NCBI RefSeq assembly: GCF_003426735.1 | Contig: NZ_QVON01000004.1 | Span: forward strand, 124,001 to 188,000 | DNA length: 64,000 bases | Direction: 5' to 3' | From: Arenibacter sp. P308M17 | GTDB lineage: Bacteria > Bacteroidota > Bacteroidia > Flavobacteriales > Flavobacteriaceae | In this document: positions 1 through 12,970 of the stretch, in pieces | How the letters are laid out: each line of letters begins with the position of its first letter | How positions within the stretch are numbered: position 1 is the stretch's first letter | Notes under the pieces: generated by a model | The model's database searches: none | The model's input: only the letters and a program-made list of their open reading frames with translations | What the model was told of the DNA's origin: nothing | Position numbers and translations under genes: made by a program

Positions 1-1148
1 TGAAGAATTTTCTTTTCTTATCGTTCTTCTTATTAGGTGTTTTTGTTAACGCCCAAACGGCCCTGTACAATAGCGGCAACATCCGTATCCACGATGAGGG
101 ACAGATAGGGTTCCATACCGATCTAATCAACAATGCGGCCTTCGACCAGAACTTGGGCCTGGCCGGTTTTTATGGCAGTAGTATGATAAATGTTTCCGGC
201 GCCTTTATGCCGGTGTTCTTCGATGCTGAGATTGCCAACGACCAGGGGGTACTGCTCAACACCGGGATGAGTGTTGCCTCGAACACTAATTTTGTGGCGG
301 GCAACTTTATTACCCCAAGGCAACAACAGGACATTTATTTCAATTTTCTGCAAAATGCCTTTTATGTGGGCGAAAGCGACCCCTCCAAGGTAGATGGCTA
401 TGTCTCCATCAACAACGAACAAAATTTTACTTTTCCGGTGGGCGATTCAGAGCAATTGCGTTCCCTGACCCTGAATAGCAGCGGCACCAACAGCTTTGCC
501 AAATGCGCCTATTACCTGGAGAGTCCCACCAACCCCACCACCTTTCCCGAAAGTTTCGATCCCACCAAAAAGCCCAGGACCATGGGAAGTATCAGTGAGG
601 TGGAATTTTGGCATTTGGAAGGCGGTGTTTCCTCCAACATACAGATCAGCTGGAACCCACGCAGCAATATGGCCGCCCTGACCGAGGAGGTGGAAAAGAT
701 CATCCCCGTAGGCTGGAGCATTGCGGGCAGATCCTGGGTAAATCTGGGCGCCGCCTCCGTGGTGGGCGACCTAAGCCAGGGATTTTTGATTTCGGAAAAT
801 TTTATCCCGGACGATTATGCCGTTATCACCTTTGCTTCGGAAGCCACGGCCAAGGAACTGCTTACGCTGGACAACTACCTGGTAACTCCCAATGGGGATG
901 GCGTAAACGATGCGCTCTATATAGCCGAACTGGAACTCTCCAATGACGATACCATCAGCATTTTTAACCGTCAGGGACAAAAAGTATATGAGGAGGACAA
1001 TTACACCAACGGCTTTACGGGCTATTCCAATGTGGACAATTTGGTCATCAACCGCGCCGCCGGATTGCCCAATGGGGTCTATTTCTATGTCATTGCCATG
1101 AAGGACCTAAAGTTGAATTACCAGGGGTTTCTGTATTTGGAAAACTAG
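1..1148 (+). CDS. T9SS type B sorting-domain surface protein (first base of start codon outside window)
   Basis: The window opens at the second base of what is very probably an ATG: reading from there gives MKNFLFLSFFLLGVFVNAQ, a signal peptide cleaved before Gln, in frame with the rest (about 382 residues). The C-terminal 85 residues carry the gliding-motility-associated type B sorting signature: PNGDGVND, then IFNRQGQKVYE, a Gly-rich turn, LPNGVYFYVI, and a final GFLYLEN. Such domains direct export across the outer membrane by the type IX secretion system. The rest is a beta-rich region of no named family that aligns along its length with the protein at 6137-7306 (shared SGAFxPVF, FTFPVGD, AKCAY, EFWxLEG). 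The gene is visibly richer in G/C at third codon positions than that paralogue. Function unknown; probably a secreted surface or adhesive component linked to the collagen-like gene downstream. Confidence 0.85.
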   Translation, partial: KNFLFLSFFLLGVFVNAQTALYNSGNIRIHDEGQIGFHTDLINNAAFDQNLGLAGFYGSSMINVSGAFMPVFFDAEIANDQGVLLNTGMSVASNTNFVAGNFITPRQQQDIYFNFLQNAFYVGESDPSKVDGYVSINNEQNFTFPVGDSEQLRSLTLNSSGTNSFAKCAYYLESPTNPTTFPESFDPTKKPRTMGSISEVEFWHLEGGVSSNIQISWNPRSNMAALTEEVEKIIPVGWSIAGRSWVNLGAASVVGDLSQGFLISENFIPDDYAVITFASEATAKELLTLDNYLVTPNGDGVNDALYIAELELSNDDTISIFNRQGQKVYEEDNYTNGFTGYSNVDNLVINRAAGLPNGVYFYVIAMKDLKLNYQGFLYLEN

Positions 1149-1522
1149 GCCCCTCCCTAACCCTCCCCCAAGGGGAGGGAACGTTGAAAGTAATGCTTAG
1201 TATTCAGTACATAGTATTGAGTATTGAAATTGGATAGTATTCAGTAGGCAAAAAAAGTTCAATGATCAAGGTTCAAAGTCTATCAAGTATCTCATTTCTA
1301 TTATCTAGCATCTCATTTCTCAATTCTAACATCTCGCATCCACTATCCTGTACGTATTCACCTACAAACGCCCCATCGATAAACGGCACATTCCATAGCC
1401 CAAATTTTCCTAACTACCGGTACGCAACAGCTTTCATCCTGTTCACAACATAAATTTAACATTACTTTATAAGTAGGTTAAATTTGGATCCATATAGGTC
1501 ATTGCACCCCAAATACCTTTCA
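1149..1522. other. Repeat-rich intergenic region before the collagen-like gene
   Basis: No coding potential is convincing here. It holds a C/G palindrome at 1161-1179 (arms ccctcccc / ggggaggg) just after the upstream stop codon. Next are degenerate repeats around 'agtattcagta' at about 1196-1250, and degenerate 'atctcatttct' and 'atctagcatctc' repeats at about 1280-1340. The palindrome may end transcription of the first gene. The remainder presumably includes the promoter of the collagen-like gene, but no clear -7 box was found. Confidence 0.5.
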
Positions 1523-6127
<4,605 letters not shown>

Positions 6128-6136
6128 AATAAGCAC

Positions 6137-7306
6137 GTGAAAATCAAGGCCTTAATAGTGTTCCTTTTTACTTTGCATGTCATTATTGGCCAGGATGCCG
6201 TACACAATTACGGCAATATACAGATCCACGAATCGGCCATGGTAGGCTTCCATATGAACGTTATCAACGATGGTACCTTTGATGAAAACTTAGGATTGGT
6301 CGGCTTTTACAGTACCAACGCCCCTTTGACCATTTCCGGGGCCTTTGCCCCTGTTTTTTATGATTCCGAGGTAGCTGTAAACGACGGACTTTATCTGGAG
6401 ACCAGCGTTGGGATACTAAATAATTTCAACTTTATACACGGTAACATATTTACACCCAGGAATAGCTCCGATGTTTTCTTTAACTATTCCGATGATTCGT
6501 TTTATGTCGGCGAGGGAATCCAGACCAAAATAGATGGGTATGGAGCTATTACAAATAAGGATACCTTTACTTTTCCGGTTGGGGACGATGACCGTATTCG
6601 CCCATTGACCATTACTTCGGAAAGTGTTAATGCACAGGCCAAATGTGCCTATTTCTTTGTAGGTCCCGACAACCTCTCCAGTTATGTAGAAAATTTTAAT
6701 GCGGATGCCAAGGATTTTAATGTAGGCGCCGTAAGCAACCGGGAATTTTGGCGTTTGGAGGGAGATTCCCCCAGCATAGTAACACTTAGCTGGGATAACT
6801 TAAGCAATATAGGTATTCTTGGGGAATACATTAGCGACCTGGTAGTGGTAGGCTGGAGCAAGGAGCAACAGCAATGGGTAAACCTAGGGAATTCTGCATT
6901 GGAAGGGGAATTTTCCTTTGGATCCATAAGTTCGGATACCTTTGTTCCAAATGATTATGAGATCATAACGATCGGCGGGGCCCTAGATCTTAATGAAACC
7001 CTCACCACCATAGATTTGGGCAATTACTTTCTTACCCCGAACGGCGATGGCACCAACGATTATCTGGTGATAGACGGTATTGGGGAATCGCCCAACAACC
7101 TACTGCAAATCTTCAATAGGTACGGTGTTCTGGTATACTACAAGGAAAATTATAGGGATGGATTTGAAGGCATCTCCAACAGAAATATGTTGGTCAAAGG
7201 GGATATAGGCATGCCCTCTGGGGTCTACTTTTACATTATAACCCTAAACGATATTAAAGTGAAGCATCAGGGCTATTTGTACCTCTCCCAAAATTCGGAG
7301 AACTAA
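6137..7306 (+). CDS. T9SS type B sorting-domain surface protein, paralogue of the gene at 1-1148
   Basis: The product is 389 residues from a GTG start at 6137, which gives the signal peptide MKIKALIVFLFTLHVIIG followed by Gln. It begins only 9 bases after the collagen-like gene, so the two are almost certainly one transcript. It aligns end to end with the first gene in the window (IHE/IHD, SGAFAPVF, YVGEG, FTFPVGD, AKCAYFF, EFWRLEGD, WVNLGN). It ends with a type B T9SS sorting domain: TPNGDGTNDYL, IFNRYGVLVYY, MPSGVYFYII, GYLYLSQ. The A/T content at third codon positions is higher than in its paralogue, so this is an old or separately evolving duplication. Role inferred: a secreted partner or anchor for the collagen-like filament. 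Confidence 0.87.
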   Translation: MKIKALIVFLFTLHVIIGQDAVHNYGNIQIHESAMVGFHMNVINDGTFDENLGLVGFYSTNAPLTISGAFAPVFYDSEVAVNDGLYLETSVGILNNFNFIHGNIFTPRNSSDVFFNYSDDSFYVGEGIQTKIDGYGAITNKDTFTFPVGDDDRIRPLTITSESVNAQAKCAYFFVGPDNLSSYVENFNADAKDFNVGAVSNREFWRLEGDSPSIVTLSWDNLSNIGILGEYISDLVVVGWSKEQQQWVNLGNSALEGEFSFGSISSDTFVPNDYEIITIGGALDLNETLTTIDLGNYFLTPNGDGTNDYLVIDGIGESPNNLLQIFNRYGVLVYYKENYRDGFEGISNRNMLVKGDIGMPSGVYFYIITLNDIKVKHQGYLYLSQNSEN

Positions 7307-7335
7307 ATATAAAATTTCAAGAAATTTTATATTTT

Positions 7336-7409
7336 ACCTCACCCGGAACTGCCGAAAAAGCAGTCCCGACCCTGCCTACCGGCAAAGGCAGGCTCTCCCA
7401 AGGAGAGGT
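7336..7409. repeat. Family A modular palindromic repeat, copy 1
   Basis: The core runs from 'acctcacccggaactgcc' to 'gaggt' and contains the hairpins aactgcc/ggcagt-like and ctctcc/ggagag. This copy carries an extra internal module built on 'cctgcctaccggcaaaggca'. Other copies lie at 11134-11184, 30916-30967 and 63467-63564. All are intergenic and close to gene ends, which fits a REP-like element or terminator. Confidence 0.75.
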
Positions 7410-7473
7410 AAACCCTTCCGTACCGGCATGGGCGGAGGTTTTGGAACGGAATGGAATTCCTTGGCAAGGTGGA

Positions 7474-7545
<72 letters not shown>

Positions 7546-7723
7546 AAAAAATCATTGCTCAGGTCCGCACCAAATCTTTCAGAAATTAAGTAACTTTATA
7601 GTTTAAATTTTATTCATATTTCCCAAGTTATTTGGATCAATACCAATAGAATTTAAAACTTGGCAGTATTTTTGGGGCAATTAGGATTTAATGGATTGTT
7701 CGTAAACATATAATTAGTACCCT

Positions 7724-8458
7724 ATGCAAAGAAGATCATTTATTAAAAAAAGTAGCTATACCGGTCTGGCCCTTTCATTACTACCGGGCCTCACCATATC
7801 CCAGGAAACCGAATATTCGGTGGCCGAACTAATGGGCAAGGTGGATATTGAATTATATGGCAAGGATATCAACCTGAGAAAGGAAGCCCATGACGCCTTT
7901 ATGGAGATGAAAAAAGCGGCCTACAGTGATGGTATGGATCTAAAAATTGTATCCAGCTATCGTAATTTTTATCGTCAGGAAGCTATTTGGGAACGTAAAT
8001 ATCTGCAGTATACCGAAGAAAAAGGGATGACCAAATTAGGTGCCATTGAAAAAATTATTGAATATTCTACCATCCCTGGCAGCAGTAGACATCACTGGGG
8101 AACGGATATAGACATCATTGACGGCTATCCAAAAACAACAGGGGATGTGCTGGTGCCCGAAAAATTTGAAGAAGGCGGCCCTTTCGCCCTTCTAAAAAAA
8201 TGGATGGACGACAATGCCAACAAGTATGGCTTCTATTTGGTATATACCGATGATCCCAAAAGAAAGGGATTTAAATACGAACCCTGGCATTATAGCTATG
8301 CCCCTATTTCCATCCCTATGTTAAAGGCCTTTAGACGAAAGAATATATTTAAGCTGCTATTGGAGGAAAACATCATAGGGAGCGAAAACTTTACCTCAGG
8401 ATTTCTAAAAGCATATATACAAAATAACATTTTGGACATTAACCCCGATCTTTTATAA
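7724..8458 (+). CDS. M15 family D-alanyl-D-alanine carboxypeptidase (VanY-like)
   Basis: The product is 244 residues. It starts with a twin-arginine-like signal (QRRSFIKKS) and a hydrophobic stretch, so it is exported, possibly folded by Tat. The zinc site of the M15B family is clear: S121-x-H123-x-x-G-x-x-x-D130 (SRHHWGTDID) and the EPWH motif with His189, preceded by the SSYR segment (77-80) usual in VanY/DacB proteins. The family removes the terminal D-Ala from peptidoglycan stem peptides, so a role in cell-wall remodelling is expected. It stands alone between repeat-rich gaps with no evident operon partner. Confidence 0.88.
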   Translation: MQRRSFIKKSSYTGLALSLLPGLTISQETEYSVAELMGKVDIELYGKDINLRKEAHDAFMEMKKAAYSDGMDLKIVSSYRNFYRQEAIWERKYLQYTEEKGMTKLGAIEKIIEYSTIPGSSRHHWGTDIDIIDGYPKTTGDVLVPEKFEEGGPFALLKKWMDDNANKYGFYLVYTDDPKRKGFKYEPWHYSYAPISIPMLKAFRRKNIFKLLLEENIIGSENFTSGFLKAYIQNNILDINPDLL

Positions 8459-8760
8459 TGGCCCGATTAAAGACAAAAGACCACTTCGTTGCAAGACTTA
8501 AGACTAAAAATCCGATAACAACCAGCTGATTTAAACCATATCTTTTAATTACGATATATCGAATCAAAAAGCAGATTACAACTTATTGTATTGTGTTTAT
8601 GCAAAAATTAGAATTAAAGGATTGGAATTGCTTTTTGATTGTCAGTTCCATTAACTGTAAATAACCAAATTAATATATTGGAACGGAGTTATTTTAGCGC
8701 ACCAAAAAGGGGTGGACCTAGCCTATTTGCATATACGGCCTATCTATGGACTAACTATGG

Positions 8761-8837
8761 AGTATCTATGGAGTATCTATGGAGTATCTATGGAGTATCT
8801 ATGGAGTATCTATGGAGTATCTATGGAGTATCTATGG
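8761..8837. repeat. 11-bp tandem array (agtatctatgg, 7 perfect copies)
   Basis: Seven identical consecutive copies of agtatctatgg, preceded by one degenerate unit at 8750-8760 (actaactatgg). The perfect identity indicates recent expansion. It lies about 300 bases after the M15 gene. Confidence 0.92.
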
Positions 8838-9133
8838 ATTACCCACCCCTCAATCCCCTCCAAGGAGGGGAGGCGACCCGTCCTAAAATCGAATATAGAA
8901 GACAACTAGATTGATCATTTTGTAAATTAGGATATAACTTCAGAACGAAACCGGAATACTAAATGGCACTTATTTTTAGTCCTTCCTAAAATCTGGTGCA
9001 GATACATAAAGTCTACACTTTTTAGTTGAGACATTTGACGAATAATTTGGTGATCCTTTTAAGGAATCCCGTACAGAAATAGCTATACAGGTTATTAAAT
9101 AAATCCTGATATAGTTATACAACTCTTTTTCTT

Positions 9134-9167
9134 AATCCTAAAATGACTGTACAGTCATTTTAGGATT
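9134..9167. repeat. 34-bp perfect palindrome without loop
   Basis: The 17-base arm aatcctaaaatgactgt is followed immediately by its exact reverse complement. Perfect symmetry without a spacer is unusual for a terminator, and the sequence is followed by 'gttgtaatttt' rather than a U-run. A dimeric protein-binding site or a resolution or attachment-like site are alternatives; function unknown. Confidence 0.8.
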
Positions 9168-9193
9168 GTTGTAATTTTGATAGTTTTTCCATC

Positions 9194-9315
9194 GTTTTTT
9201 ATTGGTATTCATGAATGCTCTGCATTTGGGCGATGCAAAAAATAAACGGGACAAAAACTCCGGGAAGGTTTATTCTATCATTATCCAATCCATACACAAC
9301 TTTTGAGATTGATCC
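9194..9315 (+). repeat. Dispersed element, copy 1 (inverted partner at 39956-40076)
   Basis: Bases 9194-9243 are identical over 50 bases to the reverse complement of 40027-40076. Bases 9294-9315 (acacaacttttgagattgat plus cc) are identical over 22 bases to the reverse complement of 39956-39977. The segment in between is about the same length in both copies (one base different) but diverged. The element contains the short palindrome attcatgaat and gcat/atgc arms. It is non-coding as far as I can see and may be a remnant of a mobile element or a conserved RNA. Confidence 0.8.
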
Positions 9316-9445
9316 GTTACAACAGACATCAACAACTCTAAATCATTGTTAAAAATTGAATTATGATGATTTATAAAAATTTTATGGGACAACCATAAGA
9401 TAGAATGATTTTTTGTACATTAAGTATTGCAAACAACACAATATA

Positions 9446-10213
9446 ATGAGAAGAGGTAGTTGGAAAATCAGAATATTCATAGGCTTGGCAATTGTGGCCT
9501 TTGCCTTTGTCCAGCGCTGCAATAACAAGGAGGAAAACCCTTATACCGGCAGGGTCCAGAACATTAATATGAGTACGGAACAAGAAGTTGCCATTGGCCT
9601 ACAGAGTGCTCCCGAAGTGGCACAGCAATATGGCGGACTATATCCTGATGAACGATTACAGTCTTTTGTTGATCAGTTGGGCCATAAATTGGTGAATAAC
9701 AGTATTGCCAGGGAAACCCCCTATAAATATGATTTTCATTTATTGGCAGATGAGCAGACCATCAATGCCTTTGCCCTGCCGGGCGGACCCATTTTTATAA
9801 CCTATGCCCTTTTCTCCAAATTGAACGAAGCGCAACTTGCAGGGGTGTTGGGACATGAGATTGGGCATGTAATCGGCAGGCACTCTGCAGAAAGGATAGC
9901 CGACAGCAACTTTTGGCAGACCATAAGCATGGGGGCTTCCGTTGGCGCCGATGCCGGTGGCATTGTCAGTAGCATTGGCCAAAACACTCTTTTGACCAAT
10001 GGCAGGGACGATGAATTGGAAAGCGATGAGCTTGGAGTGCTTTTTATGATGCAATCCGATTACGACCCCTATGAAATGATCAAGGTAATGGAAATATTAA
10101 AGTCGGCCGCCGGACCCAATAGAGTCCCTGAATTTCAGAGTACACATCCAGACCCTGAGAATAGAATTGAACGTATAAAAGCGGCCATTGACCGATTTAA
10201 AGGGCAACAATAA
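9446..10213 (+). CDS. M48 family metallopeptidase (membrane-anchored, Loip/BepA-like)
   Basis: The product is 255 residues from ATG 9446. A TTG 33 bases upstream is in frame but adds nothing typical. An N-terminal hydrophobic segment (residues 9-22) anchors or exports it. The zinc site HEIGH is at 137-141, with the third-ligand helix ELESDELGV further on. LADEQTINAFALPGG (100-114) and the spacing are those of the periplasmic M48 proteins (YcaL/LoiP/BepA-type) that degrade or help assemble outer-membrane proteins. This suggests an envelope quality-control peptidase. It is followed by a small membrane-protein gene on the same strand. Confidence 0.9.
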   Translation: MRRGSWKIRIFIGLAIVAFAFVQRCNNKEENPYTGRVQNINMSTEQEVAIGLQSAPEVAQQYGGLYPDERLQSFVDQLGHKLVNNSIARETPYKYDFHLLADEQTINAFALPGGPIFITYALFSKLNEAQLAGVLGHEIGHVIGRHSAERIADSNFWQTISMGASVGADAGGIVSSIGQNTLLTNGRDDELESDELGVLFMMQSDYDPYEMIKVMEILKSAAGPNRVPEFQSTHPDPENRIERIKAAIDRFKGQQ

Positions 10214-10337
10214 CGGATTTCCCTTTCCAAGATTAGTATTTCAGGGTATTATTGGTATATTGCACCGGATCCAAATCTTATACCCACAAAAATTTAACCC
10301 TTATAGCTTTGATTTACAATCATTTAAATGAGACTAT

Positions 10338-10505
10338 ATGGGAACATTATTACATTTTAAGAACATTTATTTAGCAGCATTCGAAAATTGTAAACCGGAA
10401 TATGTAGTAGTATTGTTAAAAATTTACTCCGTTTTCTGTGTGGCAATGTTATTCATGGCACTTTATGCCTTCGTATTTAGGGCCTTTACCGGATTTGAAT
10501 TCTAA
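10338..10505 (+). CDS. Small membrane protein of flavobacteria (DUF6747-like), 55 residues
   Basis: An ATG at 10338 opens a 55-residue frame (MGTLLHFKNIYLAAFENCKP... ending TGFEF) with one transmembrane helix at about residues 24-46. The pattern of a soluble LHFKNxYLAAFEN head, one helix and an FxxFTGFEF tail is what I remember of a short conserved flavobacterial family of unknown function (recalled as DUF6747). That assignment is from memory and not checked. A good terminator follows at 10571, which supports a real transcription unit. Function unknown. Confidence 0.68.
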   Translation: MGTLLHFKNIYLAAFENCKPEYVVVLLKIYSVFCVAMLFMALYAFVFRAFTGFEF

Positions 10506-10562
10506 ATAATTGTATTTGCTCTTTTACTTGAACACTATAAAAGCAAATGAAATCACTTCAAT

Positions 10563-10598
10563 AAAAAAACCTATCGAAACTATCGATAGCTTTTTTTT
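10563..10598. terminator. Bidirectional intrinsic terminator between convergent genes
   Basis: The stem ctatcga (10571-10577) pairs with tcgatag (10583-10589) around a 5-base loop. It is followed by eight T on the plus strand (10591-10598) and preceded by seven A (10563-10569), which is a U-run for the minus-strand transcript. It sits between the small membrane-protein gene and the convergent ankyrin gene, so it can serve both. Confidence 0.85.
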
Positions 10599-10613
10599 AT
10601 GCATGCCCAACCG

Positions 10614-11009
10614 CTACTTCTTAAGATGGGCTTTGATTACTTCCAAGGCCTCGGTGGCATTGGATAGTTCTGCATGTTTTTGTACACTGCGACCATTATC
10701 GCACTTAATTTTAAGATTGGCACCGTTGGCGATAAGGAGTTCCAAAATTTCAACTTTGTTGTAACGGGCTGCATAAATGGCAGGTGTTTTTCCAAGAGAT
10801 TTTTGATTAACATCCTCCCCTAGCTCAATTAACCGTTTAACGGTTGCCAAATCCCCTTTTACAATTGCCTTGCAGAAAGAGTTTAATTCTGCGGGCTTGG
10901 CCATTAATACGGATTCACTTAGGGTGTACATGTTGTTGTTACTCTCGGCACGAACGCCTGTGACCATGCACAATAATGCGATGGCGACTGTTAAAATTGT
11001 TTTTCTCAT
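10614..11009 (-). CDS. Secreted ankyrin-repeat protein
   Basis: The product is 131 residues with a signal peptide (MRKTILTVAIALLCMVTGVRA). The mature part has two to three ankyrin repeats: a first helix pair near FCKAIVKGDLATVKRLIELG, then a canonical GKTPAIYAARYNKVEILELL, then a partial repeat. Small exported ankyrin proteins are common in flavobacteria and act by protein-protein contact; no partner is evident. It converges on the small membrane-protein gene and shares a terminator with it. Confidence 0.82.
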   Translation of the reverse strand: MRKTILTVAIALLCMVTGVRAESNNNMYTLSESVLMAKPAELNSFCKAIVKGDLATVKRLIELGEDVNQKSLGKTPAIYAARYNKVEILELLIANGANLKIKCDNGRSVQKHAELSNATEALEVIKAHLKK

Positions 11010-11133
11010 GATGAATAAGATTAATTAGTGAATATTGATTACCCTAACAGACTCCATTCGCTCAAATTTGTTTCACTTCTTGGCGGTAAATAACAAAATT
11101 TTAACAATCAAAAATTTTTGAATTTTTTATTTC

Positions 11134-11184
11134 ACCTCACCCGAAACTGCAAAAAAGCAGTTCCGACCTCTCCAAAGGAGAGGT
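11134..11184. repeat. Family A modular palindromic repeat, copy 2 (short form)
   Basis: The core acctcacccgaaactgc ... ctctccaaaggagaggt without the extra 'ctgcctaccggc' module of copy 1. It lies upstream of gpmI, on a divergent-promoter side, so this copy is not acting as a simple terminator of gpmI. Confidence 0.72.
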
Positions 11185-11347
11185 AAACCGGCCCGTCCGT
11201 ACCGGACGGATAAGAAACCCCTAGCTTTGCCTGGGGAAATTTTCGGAACAAACCGCTTTCGGATTGTATCTACAATGGTCCCTTTAAGTGAATTTGAAAT
11301 TTTAAAAAAAGGTGTCTTAAATCCTAGTAATCCAAATACAATAGTTT

Positions 11348-11355
11348 TATTTTTG
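11348..11355 (+). promoter_or_regulatory. Candidate -7 promoter box of gpmI (TATTTTTG)
   Basis: It matches the Bacteroidota -7 consensus TAnnTTTG and lies 20 bases before the gpmI ATG. No clear TTTG -33 element is at the expected distance, so support is partial. Confidence 0.4.
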
Positions 11356-11375
11356 AGGTCAATAACAAACATACT

Positions 11376-12893
11376 ATGAACAAGAAAGTAATTCTGATGA
11401 TTTTGGACGGTTGGGGCAAATCCCCGGACCCCAAGGTCTCCGCAATAGAAAACGCCAATACCCCATTTATAGATTCACTATATAAAAAATATGCCAATTC
11501 CAATCTATTGACCGATGGAATGAATGTGGGCTTACCGGAAGGACAAATGGGCAATAGTGAGGTAGGCCATATGAACCTTGGGGCCGGCCGAATCGTATAC
11601 CAAGATTTGGCAAAAATAAACCTGGCCATTGAACAGGATACCTTAAAGGATGAGCAGGTGTTAAAAGATGCACTGCTCTACGCCAAAAATAATGGGAAAC
11701 CGGTCCACTTTCTGGGATTGTTAAGTGACGGAGGCGTACATAGCCACACCTCACACCTGAGAGGACTTATTGATGCCAGTGAAAGTTACGGGCTTAAGAA
11801 CACCTATATCCATGCCTTCACCGACGGTAGGGACGTGGATCCTAAAAGTGGCATAGGATATGTTAGCGCGTTAAATAAATACTGTGCCGATAAGAATGCC
11901 AAACTGGCCAGTGTTATAGGCCGTTATTACGCCATGGACAGGGACAAAAGATGGGAACGGGTAAAATTGGCCTATGATCTCCTTGTAAATGGTGAAGGTG
12001 AAAAAACAGACCATGTTGAAGAATCCATATTGTCCAGTTATGAATCCGGTATAACGGATGAATTCCTAAAACCTTTATTGGTCACTGATGCGCAGGGGTC
12101 TCCCCTATCCGTTATCAAGGAAGGGGATGTTGTTATTTTTTTCAATTTCAGGACAGACCGTGGCAGGGAGCTTACCCAAGTTCTTTCCCAAGAGGACATG
12201 CATGAACTCAATATGCACAAATTGAACCTCTATTATGTAACCATGACCAACTACGATGATTCGTACAAGGGTGTGAAGGTTGTTTATGATAAGGACAATA
12301 TTAGCGAAACCTTGGGGGAAACCTTGGCCAAGGCCCACAAAAAACAAATTAGAATTGCCGAGACCGAAAAATATCCCCATGTTACCTTCTTTTTTAACGG
12401 CGGCAGGGAAATTCCTTTTGAGGGGGAAGAGCGTATACTATGTCCGTCGCCCAAGGTAGCTACCTACGACCTTATGCCGGAAATGAGCGCCTACGAGATT
12501 AGGGATGCCATAATTCCCGAATTGAAAAAAGGAGAGGTGGATTTTGTTTGTCTCAATTTTGCCAATCCGGATATGGTAGGCCATACCGGAGATATGCAGG
12601 CGGCAATAAAGGCCTGTGAAACGGTGGATAGTTGTGCGGAATCCGTTATTAAAGCCGGTTTGGAGAACGGATATACTACTTTGGTCATTGCCGATCACGG
12701 AAATTGCGAGACCATGATAAACCCGGACGGTAGCCCAAATACGGCGCATACCACAAATCCGGTCCCTCTAATTTTGGTAGATAGCGAATTGAAGCATATA
12801 AAGGATGGCGTTTTAGGTGATATTGCACCAACCATACTAAAACTTATGGGAATTGCACAGCCTGCATTGATGACAAGAAAACCCTTGGTATAG
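11376..12893 (+). CDS. gpmI: 2,3-bisphosphoglycerate-independent phosphoglycerate mutase
   Basis: The product is 505 residues, normal for the family. It interconverts 3- and 2-phosphoglycerate in glycolysis and gluconeogenesis using two manganese ions and a phosphoserine intermediate. Visible signatures are ILDGWGK at the N-terminus (metal Asp), the catalytic serine segment GQMGNSEVGHMNLGAGR near residue 56, SDGGVHSH and TDGRDVDP (substrate loops), and the C-terminal metal motifs FANPDMVGHTGD and ADHGNCE. It is cytoplasmic. It is followed by map on the same strand after 77 bases, each with its own likely -7 box. Confidence 0.97.
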   Translation: MNKKVILMILDGWGKSPDPKVSAIENANTPFIDSLYKKYANSNLLTDGMNVGLPEGQMGNSEVGHMNLGAGRIVYQDLAKINLAIEQDTLKDEQVLKDALLYAKNNGKPVHFLGLLSDGGVHSHTSHLRGLIDASESYGLKNTYIHAFTDGRDVDPKSGIGYVSALNKYCADKNAKLASVIGRYYAMDRDKRWERVKLAYDLLVNGEGEKTDHVEESILSSYESGITDEFLKPLLVTDAQGSPLSVIKEGDVVIFFNFRTDRGRELTQVLSQEDMHELNMHKLNLYYVTMTNYDDSYKGVKVVYDKDNISETLGETLAKAHKKQIRIAETEKYPHVTFFFNGGREIPFEGEERILCPSPKVATYDLMPEMSAYEIRDAIIPELKKGEVDFVCLNFANPDMVGHTGDMQAAIKACETVDSCAESVIKAGLENGYTTLVIADHGNCETMINPDGSPNTAHTTNPVPLILVDSELKHIKDGVLGDIAPTILKLMGIAQPALMTRKPLV

Positions 12894-12956
12894 TTATTGT
12901 TCCCCTTCAATATATTTGCGAACCTCCATAAACTGTTAATTTTCAAAGTATTGTTT

Positions 12957-12964
12957 TACATTTG
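12957..12964 (+). promoter_or_regulatory. Candidate -7 promoter box of map (TACATTTG)
   Basis: A perfect match to TAnnTTTG ending 6 bases before the ATG at 12971, which would give a nearly leaderless message. A second match (TATATTTG, 12911-12918) lies further upstream and would give an approximately 45-base leader; which one is used cannot be told from sequence. Confidence 0.42.
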
Positions 12965-12970
12965 CATTCT

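Larger units (their letters stand above)
8459..9445. other. 987-bp non-coding region with four kinds of repeat
   Basis: No convincing gene. In order it holds an 11-bp tandem array (8761-8837), a perfect palindrome tcccctcc-aa-ggagggga (8854-8871), a 34-bp perfect palindrome (9134-9167), and one copy of a dispersed element also found inverted near 40 kb (9194-9315). The open frames across 8639-8914 exist only because of the 11-bp array. The last 130 bases are A/T-rich and should contain the promoter of the M48 peptidase gene. Confidence 0.6.
11010..11375. other. Intergenic region between divergent ankyrin and gpmI genes
   Basis: It contains a family A palindromic repeat (11134-11184), a second palindrome ccgtccg-tac-cggacgg right after it (about 11194-11210), and a -7 box candidate for gpmI at 11348. 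No gene seen; the 81-residue open frame here is read through the repeat and is not credible. Confidence 0.55.

Noticed and set aside
1262..1453. 63-residue frame before the collagen-like gene
   Set aside because: Made of degenerate SISFLLSS repeats from the 'atctcatttct' units; not protein-like.
8639..8914. Two overlapping frames of 91 and 65 residues across the 11-bp array
   Set aside because: The repeated YGVSMEYLWS-type peptide comes only from reading the tandem array; no domain or signal.
9956..10054. Minus-strand frames inside the M48 peptidase gene
   Set aside because: Shadows of a clearly coding plus frame.
11127..11372. 81-residue minus-strand frame upstream of gpmI
   Set aside because: It runs through the family A repeat and the likely gpmI promoter; no homology or signal.
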